A stretch of 55,957 nt of DNA from the NCBI GenBank assembly GCA_002286715.1, contig NSJX01000102.1:1-55957 (forward strand), given 5' to 3'. This document shows positions 46,871 through 55,957 of the stretch, one piece after another (positions within the stretch are counted from its first letter, which is position 1; the number at the start of each line of letters is the position of its first letter). Made by a program: the position numbers and the translations under genes. The notes beneath the pieces are model-generated. The model did no database searches and was not told the DNA's origin. It saw only the letters and a program-made list of their open reading frames with translations. This DNA comes from Dentipellis sp. KUC8613. Taxonomy: Eukaryota; Basidiomycota; Agaricomycetes; Russulales; Hericiaceae.

Positions 46871-47210
46871 TCAAACCAAAGCAGCTTCTGTCTTCTCTGC
46901 ATTCATGTTCTCTGCTTTTTTCTGAACCTCCAACTGCTCGTGACCTTCGAGCCTATCTGCACCGTGTGAATTTGTGTCCAGCTCCAACCCAGTATTGGGT
47001 ACATTCGCTTCAACAGACGCAAGGGGGGAGCCTTTGGCAGCCGTGGAGAGTCAAGATCCTATGTTGATCATCGATGAACCTGCATAGTATTCGTTGCGCC
47101 TAATCTGGACCGTAAATAGCGGTACAGAAGAAAGAAATTTCGAGCACAGAGCTCAACACGACAACCATGATACAGAAGAGAGCAGGGAGACGCCGGCTTG
47201 GATAAGCGCT
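46871..47210 (-). pseudogene. Seven-helix family relic IIIa
   Basis: The minus strand shows a helix-like segment (LFCIMVVVLSSVLEISFFC, then TAIYG) matching the sixth helix of copy IV, which ends VTIYG. After an interruption comes a tail (LASVEANVPNTGLELD, ending in a stop at 46871) that corresponds to the HFASVGAIIPDIELQPD-type tail of the intact copies. The intervening helix 7 and the RETQ...RSIRFA block are missing. It is a decayed 3' half of a family member. Confidence 0.5.
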
Positions 47211-47494
47211 CGTCGGCGCGCCTCATACGTATACAACTAGTTCGACCCTCTCATTGGGCTTTTTCTTGTACTGCATCCAAGGCTTCCCCTTTTGCACACA
47301 ACATTAAATATAAATTTGCAGTCAGCCGGTAGTCTCAGTTGTAGGTTGACATGCTCGAAGGTATTGTTTCTGCTCTTCCGTAGTCCTTCCATTCCCCAGC
47401 GCATTCAATCATCATCATACCAGTTGTCCGAATTCTCGGTGGCGTCATCAGCGCGTATACGTAGGTCTACGGTCAACTTTGACCCAGCAGCTTG

Positions 47495-47610
47495 AACAAC
47501 AGTGCGTCTTGATGCATGGTCGGAGGCATCATTGACAGTGGCAGTGTGGTCTGCGGCGAATCGGATTGACCTGACCCAGTGCGTCTCGTGGACGCTTAGA
47601 CTCTTGAGAC
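47495..47610 (-). pseudogene. Seven-helix family relic IIIb
   Basis: Contains HETHWVRSIRFAADHTATV and NDASDHAS, clearly the RETQTKSIRFAEHRTTT/TDVSHFAS block of the intact genes, with nothing recognisable on either side. It could be part of the same dead copy as IIIa, displaced by an insertion, or a separate relic. Confidence 0.5.
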
Positions 47611-47794
47611 ACGTGCGCACGGCTGGTTTTGGTGCGCCACGTCCACGATTCTGTCCGAGTCAAACCTGTTTCCCGCAAAATCGAAGGCGAACGATTATGA
47701 CTGTGCAGCATGAAATACAGCAGATATACTCTAAGCAATGGTCGGAAGAGGGGATAAATATCAGCGGCATAAAACCTGGCAGCAAAGAGGGAGA

Positions 47795-49503
47795 TTAAAC
47801 GATGCGTTCGACGCCTGTCTGTCCTGTGCTTTCACATTTTTCCAAGATACCGGAGTGCTTACTGTCGTTATCTGTGCTCCGCACGTCTGTCGCCGATTCC
47901 GGCCCGGTGCTTTGAGTGATTCCGCCCATCGACGCAAGGTGGGAGGTATCGGTGGTGTGGTACTCGGCGAAGCGAATAGACTTGAGATGTGTTTCATGGA
48001 CGCCTCGCGACGCGTGGTTGTCGTGCAGCGTCTCCACAATGTTGTCGAAGCCTTGCCCCATGCCGACGCGGACGATGATCAATGTTGGAGCGATCACCTG
48101 TCAAGACCGAGCAATCAGAAGGGGAAAGATGAGGCAATAATAGAGGTTATCTACCAGTAGCATCTGGCAGATGTCGGAGACCAAGGCCTATCGTAACGCA
48201 GGCTAAGCGTCATGCGAAAAATAATAGATAGTACTGCTTACGCCGTATATTGTGACACTCTCGATGTTGGTTATACATGTTACAACCAATTGAGAGGCGG
48301 ATATTAAGAGGCCAGATTCGATGCTGTAAGGACAGGTGAGAATACGCGAGAACCTCGAGCAGCGATAAACCCACATCATAGACATTGCCGCCCGATACCG
48401 GACTCCCGACTCGCCGCCCAACGTCTTCTCGAGCTGGTGTGCCATGAACCAGATACGCGAAGCTGCATAATCGAACACATCAGTCCTCCCCGAGGTTCTA
48501 CCGGTAACATGCGGGAGACTCACCAATAAGAATTGTTGATATAATATTGACACTTAACCCCAGAGAACTATTCGCCACACCGAAGTTGGCCAGAGTGTTC
48601 AGGATGTCGATCCATTTCTGTGAAAATGTGCCTTCACTCCCGGGCGTTTGCTGTCGCTCCTGGAGATATACTGCAGCGGCGTAATAGGTCTGCGCGACCC
48701 CCGTTGCTGTGCGTGCCGAAGTTAGCACATGAGACCAGGATTTATGGAGATGAACGCGCCTGCTTCAGCCAGCAGGAGCAGTAACAACAGGAAACCTATC
48801 CAGCGCCCAAGTCGCCGTGACCACAGCACGATACAGCGATAGACCTAAAAATCGGATCACGCGGCAAAGATGAGTCGCGTTATCGTATTCAACGCAATCA
48901 AACTTACCAATACACTATCTGCTATGAAACTTCAAAGCCACCGTCAGAGAAAAGACGTTGAAAACGAAAGGAATGTACGAACACCATGCAAACAGTCAAT
49001 GCGGAAGTCACGACTTCCAGCCGATCAGCCCTCAAAGCCTCGTGGACTCTCTCTGGTGACCCTGACGCGCATGGGCCGACCGTGTTGCCGTCGACGATAG
49101 TGCTACTTGAAGTAAGGATTGGTTCACCGAGGACGCTGCCCAGGCTGATCCCCATGGTCGCGGTGGTGAGGAGGAATAGCAAGATGGTTGCAAGTAAATG
49201 GTATGTATTTGGCCGGCGGTATACCAGCACGTAGATTGAGCCTGAGAACAACGCAACATAGAGGCCCGTCGAAATATTCAGCCACAGTGCTTCGAGAATA
49301 CAGTAGCGTGGATGTACTCACCGTACAGCACAGACACCGCCTAAGTCGTTCAGAATCAAATGAATTAGTGGAACAAAGTCTGATTGGCAGTATGTCCACG
49401 TACCCATAGATCTGAGATCGCGATCTACAAGTGAAAACTGCATCAGCCAAAAAGTTGAACCAAGAACAGTACGACGCACAGAATACCATTGCTCTCCACA
49501 CAT
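47795..49503 (-). CDS. Seven-helix membrane protein, family copy IV
   Basis: Intact paralogue of copies I and V, about 395 residues. It starts with the 24-nt exon 49503-49480 (MCGEQWYS) and a 21-nt second exon (IAISDLW). Helices include GLYVALFSGSIYVLV, TILLFLLTTATMGISLG, WIGFLLLLLLLAEA and SLGLSVNIISTILI, plus the SIESGLLISASQLVV and VIAPTLIIVRVG segments. Family blocks are SRIWFMAHQLEKTLGG, GVRYRAAMSM, GQGFDNIVETLHDNHASRG and HETHLKSIRFAEYH. A short Cys-poor acidic tail ends the protein. The intron starting at 48759 needs a GC donor (gcgcgt), where copy V has gtgcgt at the same place. The splice before FIADSVL uses gttcgt. Function unknown. Confidence 0.73.
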
Positions 49504-51049
49504 GATGAAGAAAAAGGCGGTACGGCGCTCAACTGGGAGCTAAACGTATCCTAGAATTCCTAGCGGAACACAGTATGATCGTAACGCCTCTTGAAGGTGG
49601 ACAGTGTCCTCGACAATTCGCGAAGACCTAGTGGCAGCAGGCGGCGGGGGGTTCGACACGAGCTATAGCGCCTGCACCTTTTGACCGTCTCCGAGCCCTT
49701 CAAGGTTCTCATTCCCATTGTCACGCCAAGAGAAAGACGCGCGAAGCATCGAGACCCATAAGACAGCAGCAGATTCTGCCGAGGCATCCGCGCAGCGTAT
49801 GTTGTATGTCAAGGCTCGGCACCGAGATGGCGTCTGCGGTTTCCCACCGCACGCCCTACGCCACATGGTTTGATAGCGTCAACGGAGGCACTGATACAGC
49901 GCCAACACGTTCTTCACGGTCTACTAACATACACATTCCTTCATTCTTTCGTTAGCTGTAGCTGAGAATGAATCGAACTGACGAGTCGCATACCAGTCTA
50001 CAATTGAAGCATTAATTGTTTCTCATTGCTTCGGGATACGTGGCGCATGACGAGTGCCCGCTGATCGATGAGATGAGCGAAGATGCTTGTGGGGGCCGCG
50101 CAGATGAGGCAGTATAAGGCACGAACCCACGAAGAAGTCCTGATGTCCGCTTTACTGCCTACGATAGCATAGCAAGATCAAACGCTTCGAAGTCAGAACT
50201 AACAATAGCACATATCATGATGATCTTCGTACCCTTTGTTTTGAGCGTTCGCGATCCGTGAAGGTGTCGGCGCAAAGGATCTCCTCATCTAGCACCTGTG
50301 TGACGCCGCCGGCATGCCCGGCAACCATACACAGTTTGCCTAGATCTGGATATGGCCATATCATTTGTAGTATTAGAGATCGTGTCGAAAAGGATGCTTC
50401 AAGTCCGGCTGTGCACGAGGCTGTTAGCATGCAACAGGGGAGATTGTAAGCGCTATACAGACAGGCCAGGCTTACGCTCCGAATACGCTACTTCAGTATG
50501 ATCGCGGCTGGTATGTTTGCCGCCCACTGCCCCCGTTGAGCCCCAGAAGCATCAGAGCAGATGTCAACGGATTGCGATGCGGAACATTCCTGCTGGATGT
50601 CAACTTTGCCCGAGATGTAAGGGCCAACATCTCGGCAGTATGGTCGCACGATCAAGCGGCATGTTGGAGTGTCTTGTTAGAAGCAACGGGACATCAGCGG
50701 TGCCTCAAGAAGGATCAGGACGCCCACACCTCATCTGTACTTAGAGTACACTGACACGCATTCCGTGTGGCAGCGTGCGAATGGAAGGATGTTGTCCTAC
50801 TGAGCACCTTTGAGCCAGGCCGAAATTGAAATGGCTTCCACGAAACGCGGCAACGAGATAGCTTACTTGGGAGGTTGAATTGCAGAGCTGCAAACATGAA
50901 TCGTAACCCGAGGTCTCCTGATGCTTATGATCAGCAAGAAACATATAGATTGGTCCAAAGAGCTATGGCCGTGTCGCTGCCAGTAGCAAAACTGCAAGTG
51001 GTGGGCAACCAGGGCGAGTTACGCATAGTGACTTATTAGGGTAGCAATT
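49504..51049. other. Gap with no supported gene
   Basis: About 1.5 kb. Minus-strand frames around 50215-50430 and 50715-50944 and + frames near 50517-50754 are short and lack domains; a dead gene is possible. The left end is the promoter of seven-helix copy IV. Confidence 0.35.
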
Positions 51050-52265
51050 TCAGGGCAAATTAAGGCTGCGATATATTCGACAATGTACACTGTGGGCTGC
51101 AATTAGTATGATGATGACCTGTATGGTAGTGTCCTACCGATCATGCAGAATCTCTCCTTGGGCCCCTTGCATACTGCCTTCCGACCAATTGTTCACGTCC
51201 CACTTTATCCAACCCCAGCCATTTTTGATCTGAAATACGCTTTGTTACTAATCAGTGTATCATACCCGAGTGCATTCGTACCTCGGGCTTCTTATGAGGA
51301 GCCAAGATGACGAGCCATCGACATTTAGTACTCAGCTCCCAGAGAAGGGCAAATAACTCTGAGGCGCTCTCAACGAGATGCAACGCGAAAGAGCATATTA
51401 CCATCTCAACACGCTCTCGTGGTTCAGTCAAGGTATCCGGCGCTGGGCGACCTGATGAGTCACGGGTAGGGTTTTGCAAAGGAAGACGATGCATCGTGTC
51501 TGGAAGTGCACCACAAGCTATGTCGCGGAACGACAATGCTGCACATGGAAGTCCAGCTCGAACTTCGTAGGCTTTCATTGTATACTGTAGAGGTTAAGTG
51601 CATAAGAATATTGTCACGGCATAACACTTACTGGATCCGCAGCCATGATCCATGGCCGGGGAGTCTCAGGGCCAAACCCAGGCAGGGGTACTATCGTCGT
51701 TGACCGCCGAGGAATGGGAAGGGATGGGAGGTTATCAGACGAGGAAATTTCGGTGGGAGTTTGTACGCTAGCAGCTAAGCCTTGCCGCCACCATTCTTGT
51801 AGGGCCGCAGTCACCTCACCACTTGCTCGATATGAATAAATATGAGACGACAGTGCGAAGCAGGCACTCTCACCTGCCTGAGAAAAAATCGCACGCTTTA
51901 TCGACCATCTACGAATTACGAATGGGGAAACTCACCACAGGCCATGTCGAAAACGGCTATCTCGGTTTGGTCAACATTTGTGGCTTCCTTCAACCACCAA
52001 CTTTCCAATCGTTGAGCATTCGTGTTATTTCATAGACAGGGGCATCAACCTGCCTAGTAAACCAAGAAAAAAGGCATCGGCGGACACCTGGATAATGAGG
52101 ATTTCGATAGGTCGACCCGACCTTAACGTAGTACTATAAAAAAAGGTCAGTAGAAAACTGACATCAAGAACGTATACTTGCATCTTCGACACCATGTTCT
52201 TTGTAGTTGTCTCGCATTGACGTCGATAAGTTCCCCGCCGTGACTACCCGATTCCCTCTTGACAT
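51050..52265 (-). CDS. Class I SAM-dependent methyltransferase-like protein (285 aa)
   Basis: Probable S-adenosylmethionine-dependent methyltransferase; the substrate is unknown. Seven exons (52265-52182, 52133-52054, 52000-51936, 51825-51632, 51584-51282, 51229-51138, 51089-51050) join in frame. Blocks are YYVKVGSTYRNPHYPGVRRC, the SAM-binding strand and loop AVFDMACASGEVTAALQEWW (usual D-x-A-C-G-S-G, here Ala for the first Gly), MAADPYTMKAYEVRAG, LSFRDIACGALP, VEMVICSFALH and LWELSTKCRWLVILAPHKKP. The protein ends NGWGWIKWD...VHCRIYRSLN. Introns 1 and 2 require GC donors (gcaagt at 52181, gcaggt at 52053). The first exon is short and the start rests on the only in-frame ATG. The intron before exon 4 (about 110 nt) is the least certain join and decides the Gly/Ala question. 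Confidence 0.8.
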
Positions 52266-52549
52266 TGTAGGCGGACAGCAGATCGTACGTGCTATGATGG
52301 TATGTCGGAGGTAACGCTAGGGAATTTGCGAGTCGGTCAGTATTTCATGATTTTCGATTCCACTCAGACGCCTTCTAGGGTGTTTTTCACTTACTGTATG
52401 AGGAAGAACGGAGGTTAAGTCAAGTATTCGAATGAGAAATGAGATGCCACGGCTGCAGACTTGCCAACAGTGGCCCTGCGATGACTACGCGGTCATTGGC
52501 TGAGACGAGAATGACGATCGTTCAAGTCGTTCTGGCCCGGGCCGAGGTG

Positions 52550-52612
52550 CTCCGATGGCTCAATGGCTAAAGCCCGCAGCCTCGTGTGGCGAGTTCGAAT
52601 CCTATTCCGTAT
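52550..52612 (+). pseudogene. tRNA-like relic with internal promoter boxes
   Basis: TGGCTCAATGG matches the polymerase III A box, and AGTTCGAATCC, about 35 bases on, matches the B box. The acceptor stem does not close, and the T-arm and anticodon stems are poor. It is therefore best read as a decayed tRNA or a tRNA-derived repeat head rather than a working gene. Confidence 0.35.
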
Positions 52613-52884
52613 CTTTCCTTCCAGAGCCCGGCTGTCCTCCGCACACCGGTCATGCACCAAGTGATCAACGATCATAGGTAATTTAGAGATTTATTTTTAT
52701 CTGCCGTGTTTCTTTCTTTCTGTGCCCCAGTATATCTGTGAGCTGGCGCTTGGCCATGCAAGAACACTGCGGCCTTGGAATTGAGGGCCTGCTACGAACG
52801 TGGAACATGAAACATAGGTAAATACAAGAAAGCAATCGAGAAATAAGTCAGCGAATCTGGTGATCTGGTGGTTGTAGAGCGAAA

Positions 52885-54631
52885 TCAAGCAATATCAGGA
52901 GCAACTTCGAATTCGGCCTTCGCGCCTCGCGCCTTTTCTGCGCCCGAGTGCCTGATACCATCATCCGCATCGTGTACGATGCCTTCAATCTCCGGCTCTA
53001 GGCCCGGAGCAAGCGCTCCAAGCGAAGCGATGTGTGAAGCGTCTGTGGCGATCGAGCGGGGTCCGGCGAAGTGGATGGATCGAATCTGCGTCTCGCGGGC
53101 GCCTTGAGGTGCGTGGTGCTGGTGCGCCGTTTCCACTACGCTGTCGAAACCCTGTCCCAGCCCAACCCGCACGATGATCAGCGTCGGGGATATCACCTGT
53201 TGAGAAGGAGCAGAATGTCAATCAATGAATCAGGAGAATGGACAAACTACGGACCACGAGCATTTGGCTTATGCTGGAAATCAGGTTCTGAGGCAGCGTA
53301 GGATGATCATGAGTGATCTAGGAATGAGTAATCTAGGAGACTAGACGATGGATGCTTACATTGTATACGAGTGTAGTGTCCACAGGATTTGTACAGGTCA
53401 TAACTATCTGCGACGCCGTTATTAGGAAGCCGGACTCTACTCTGCATGAGATAGGCATCAGCATCTAGAATCTAGACTCATGGACTGTGGCCCTCACATG
53501 ATAGATATAGCAGCTCGATATCGAAGACCTGCTTTGCTACCCAATGTCTTCTCAAGCTGATGGGCCATGAGCCAGATCCGTGAAGCTATGATATAAAGAA
53601 TATAAGCCTCTCCAGATCTTGCCAGGAAAGCACTCGAGTGCCGAGGAGGCGTACCTATAAGGGCAGTTGCCAAGACGTTAACAACTAAAGCCAGAAGGGT
53701 ATTTGCCGTGGAAAGGTTGGTCAAAGCCGTCGTTATTGCAACCCATCCTGGCGGCGGCGTCCCTTCGTCCGCCGGGTTTTGCTGCTGCACCAGGTGATAC
53801 TCTTCCGTTGAAAGATACGACTGTGCAAATCCGGTCGCTGTAGACAGGGGAGGTCAATGTGGTGTTACATTTCAGTTCAGCACATGCAGTTTCAACGCAC
53901 CTGTTTCTCCCAGTAGAAGTACCCCTAGTAGAATTCCGACCCAACGCCCGGGTCGTTGGGGGTAAAGCACTACACAACGATATATCTGACGAATCAAGGT
54001 ATGCGTGAATATTTGAACCATGTCCACAGCGCCTGAATTTACCAATACGCCATCCGCGATCCAACTGTTCGGGAGGATAGTCAGCGGAAGACCGACAAGA
54101 TTTAGAGCATGAACACACGGACTTCATGCACGTTACGACGACGGTGATTACCACCTCGAGAAGGTCACCCAGCAAGGCTTCTTGCTCTCTCTCTGAGCTC
54201 CCCGAAGCACAGGGCACCACTGTATTTCCGTCGATGATATCGCTGCTTGAGGTTATAATTGGTTCGGTAATGACTTCTGAGAGAGTGACGCCCGTGAACG
54301 CCGTGGTGAGTAAGAACAGCGCAATCGATGCGCCCAGGTGGTATTTGTTCGGGCGCCGGTATAGGAGCACGTAGATTGATCCACCAAATAGCGCCATATA
54401 CAGGCCTGACAAAGGTTCAGTAACGAGTCTGAATATAGACTGAAGGAATCCGACCGTAAAGAACGGATGTCACCTATGTCGGTGAGTCAGAACGGGACCA
54501 AGTAAATCGCTCAACAACACGAGTACATACCCAAAGCTGAGAGACTGTAACCTGCATGGGAGTGCTTCATTGGTCAGTGAGTTGGAAGATACAATGCGAC
54601 ACCTTACAGAGAAGAGCTGCTCTCCACACAT
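52885..54631 (-). CDS. Seven-helix membrane protein, family copy V
   Basis: Intact paralogue of copies I and IV, about 390 residues. The first exon is again 24 nt (54631-54608, MCGEQLFS) and the second 21 nt (VTVSQLW). Helices include LYMALFGGSIYVLLY, ASIALFLLTTAFTGV, LLEVVITVVVTCM, GRWVGILLGVLLLGE, NTLLALVVNVLATALI, VESGFLITASQIVMT and SQMLVVISPTLIIVRVG. Family blocks are SRIWLMAHQLEKTLGSKAG, LRYRAAISIM, GQGFDSVVETAHQHHAPQG and RETQIRSIHFAG. The tail ends in an acidic, His/Ala-rich stretch (EVAPDIA). It is the closest match to copy IV in the first loop (SSSDIIDGNTVVPCASGS against SSSTIVDGNTVGPCASGS), which carries a Cys that may face outside. Function unknown. Confidence 0.75.
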
Positions 54632-55957
54632 ATTGGAAATTGAAGCGTGCAAAATCCTCGTGTCCGGAGGCGGCCTTTATAGGGTGCGTCCAAGATGTGA
54701 GGTCTTCGTTGCTCCCCCTTGACAGGATCAAGGAGAAATTTGACAAGCAGTCGCTCACCTATAGCTAGCACCATATGAGCTGCAGCCGCCAGCGTCGGTT
54801 CGGCTCGCCGTCGCGGTCGAGATGTAGAAATGACAGAATCATGATAGGTCGAGACTGATCACCGTGGTCACGGTATGACGGTCGGCGGCAGACACAAAAA
54901 AAGGTTTTGAAGTGTCGAAATAGTCCAAGCAGCCAGCCATCTCCTGATCGTGTTTCGTTGCTCTGAAGAGGATGGATGAATTACTGTCCAAGTCAACGCG
55001 TGAATATGAGTGAGGCAGGGATACATTTGACGCACGCGGCGCGCGCACCAGACACATCGTCTTCTAGGGTGAAGGTCCTGTTATAACTCAGTTGATCGGG
55101 TGTGAATAGGAAAGCAAGGAGTACGTTCGACGGACTCGAGCACACACGACACGTGTCCCAAGAAAGTGAACCTCAAACATTTGTTATTCCTATTCTGTGC
55201 GACCTTGAGAAGTCGAGGGTTTACGCCTTCGGGTGAATGTTCGAGTTTGGGCAAGTTCGATCCAAGCCTTGAGTATTGTACGACAAGAGATCAATGAAGT
55301 GACGTTGTGCGACAGAAACCCGGCGCGGCCGGCCGGTGGGTCCACCGGCCCCATATTGTCATGATGCGGCCCGGGCCGCCCAGCCGCCCTTTGTGTCCCG
55401 TTGGCGACCCGAGTCCGACTATCCTTGATTCCTCCTCACTGCACCCTTTGCTCGCTTGACGATTTTGTTCATGTGTATCTCTTCGTGAAAACCATTGTGC
55501 GTGCAAACAAATGAGAGCGTATGCCAGGCAAGGTTCGGCACTTCAAGCAGGACAGCGGGTGGAGAGCAAGCACGGTCCAAAGGCTAAGCAGGTCAAGTTT
55601 GGGAGAGGCTGTGCCGGAAATGTGAGTGTAAATATTTTTTTGTGAATGGAGTTTGCTTGAATAAGAGCCTTTTATACTTTCTAGTGTCTCTGTTTTCTCG
55701 TACCGAGTCCCAAACGTGGGTTAAGTCTCTTCGCGAGACCAGCCCGGGGGCAGGTTGCTCGCGGATCATCGTCTCCGACAGGCATCGATATGAACTCGCA
55801 TTTGCTAGCAACTCCGCAGATTGAGCCCATCGCGACCGACGCGACTTTCGGATGGGACGACCTCAGGGCATTCAGCAGAAAAGGTAAAGATAACTGACAG
55901 AGCCGAGTGGTCAAAACCCCTGTTAAGTGGTGCAGCCGAGCCCGGCCGAGTCTGCGG
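54632..55957. other. Right end of window, no supported gene
   Basis: About 1.3 kb. Only short frames are present. GC-rich inverted sequence (ggccggccggtgggtccaccggcc) lies at about 55325-55350. The last 60 bases contain an A-box-like stretch (gagccgagtggtc) that could begin a tRNA, but the window ends before it can be judged. Confidence 0.35.

Noticed and set aside
51936..52060. Apparent frameshift in the methyltransferase, because PVYEITR in one frame resembles a motif of related enzymes and the next block is in another frame.
   Set aside because: A GC-AG intron from 52053 to 52001 joins SWFT to SWWLKEA in frame and explains the sequence without damage; the PVYEITR reading is inside that intron.
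55900..55957. Possible tRNA-Ser/Leu start at the right edge (gagccgagtggtc).
   Set aside because: The window ends before a B box or stems can be checked, and the visible part does not fold as expected.

Overview
The window is nuclear DNA of a filamentous basidiomycete, most likely an Agaricomycete. Genes are dense and cut by many 45-70 nt introns. F-box proteins with the Agaricomycete-type leader helix, a secreted GH20 hexosaminidase, Ser/Pro-rich disordered proteins and a lineage-type seven-helix membrane family are all present. Exon structures were worked out by hand from frame, splice signals and comparison between paralogues.

Layout. 1-2535 (-): a hAT-type transposase gene that runs off the left edge. 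3329-5060 (-): an acidic disordered protein and an unassigned RhoGAP-like exon. 5328-8926 (+): a 1144-residue coiled-coil protein. 9889-11679 (+): F-box protein 1. 12070-19759: three paralogous mitochondrial (PARL/Pcp1-type) rhomboid genes, one on - and two on +. 20049-21595 (-): malate dehydrogenase, divergent from a PPR protein gene (21863-24847, +). 25059-26765 (-): F-box protein 2. 28332-30645 (-): GH20 beta-N-acetylhexosaminidase. 33482-34724 and 37190-38531 (+): two Ser/Pro-rich proteins of unknown function. 38915-54631: a cluster of a seven-helix membrane protein family (three apparently intact genes and three relics, all -), interrupted by a 23-exon amino-acid permease (-), an intron-containing tRNA-Lys(UUU) (+) and a SAM-dependent methyltransferase (-).

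The most striking observation is the rhomboid trio. All three genes share exon structure, an Arg-rich mitochondrial-type N-terminus and the catalytic His. Only the middle gene keeps the catalytic Ser of GxSG; the other two carry Met at that position (GPMG, GSMG). They look like an active intramembrane protease flanked by two pseudoproteases, with a shared upstream block and a relic of a further copy.

The right-hand third shows active gene-family turnover, with relics next to intact copies and tRNA fragments nearby, and an unusual run of inferred GC-AG introns and micro-exons. The long tracts at 26.8-28.3, 30.7-33.5, 34.7-37.2, 49.5-51.0 and 54.7-56.0 kb hold no gene I can support.
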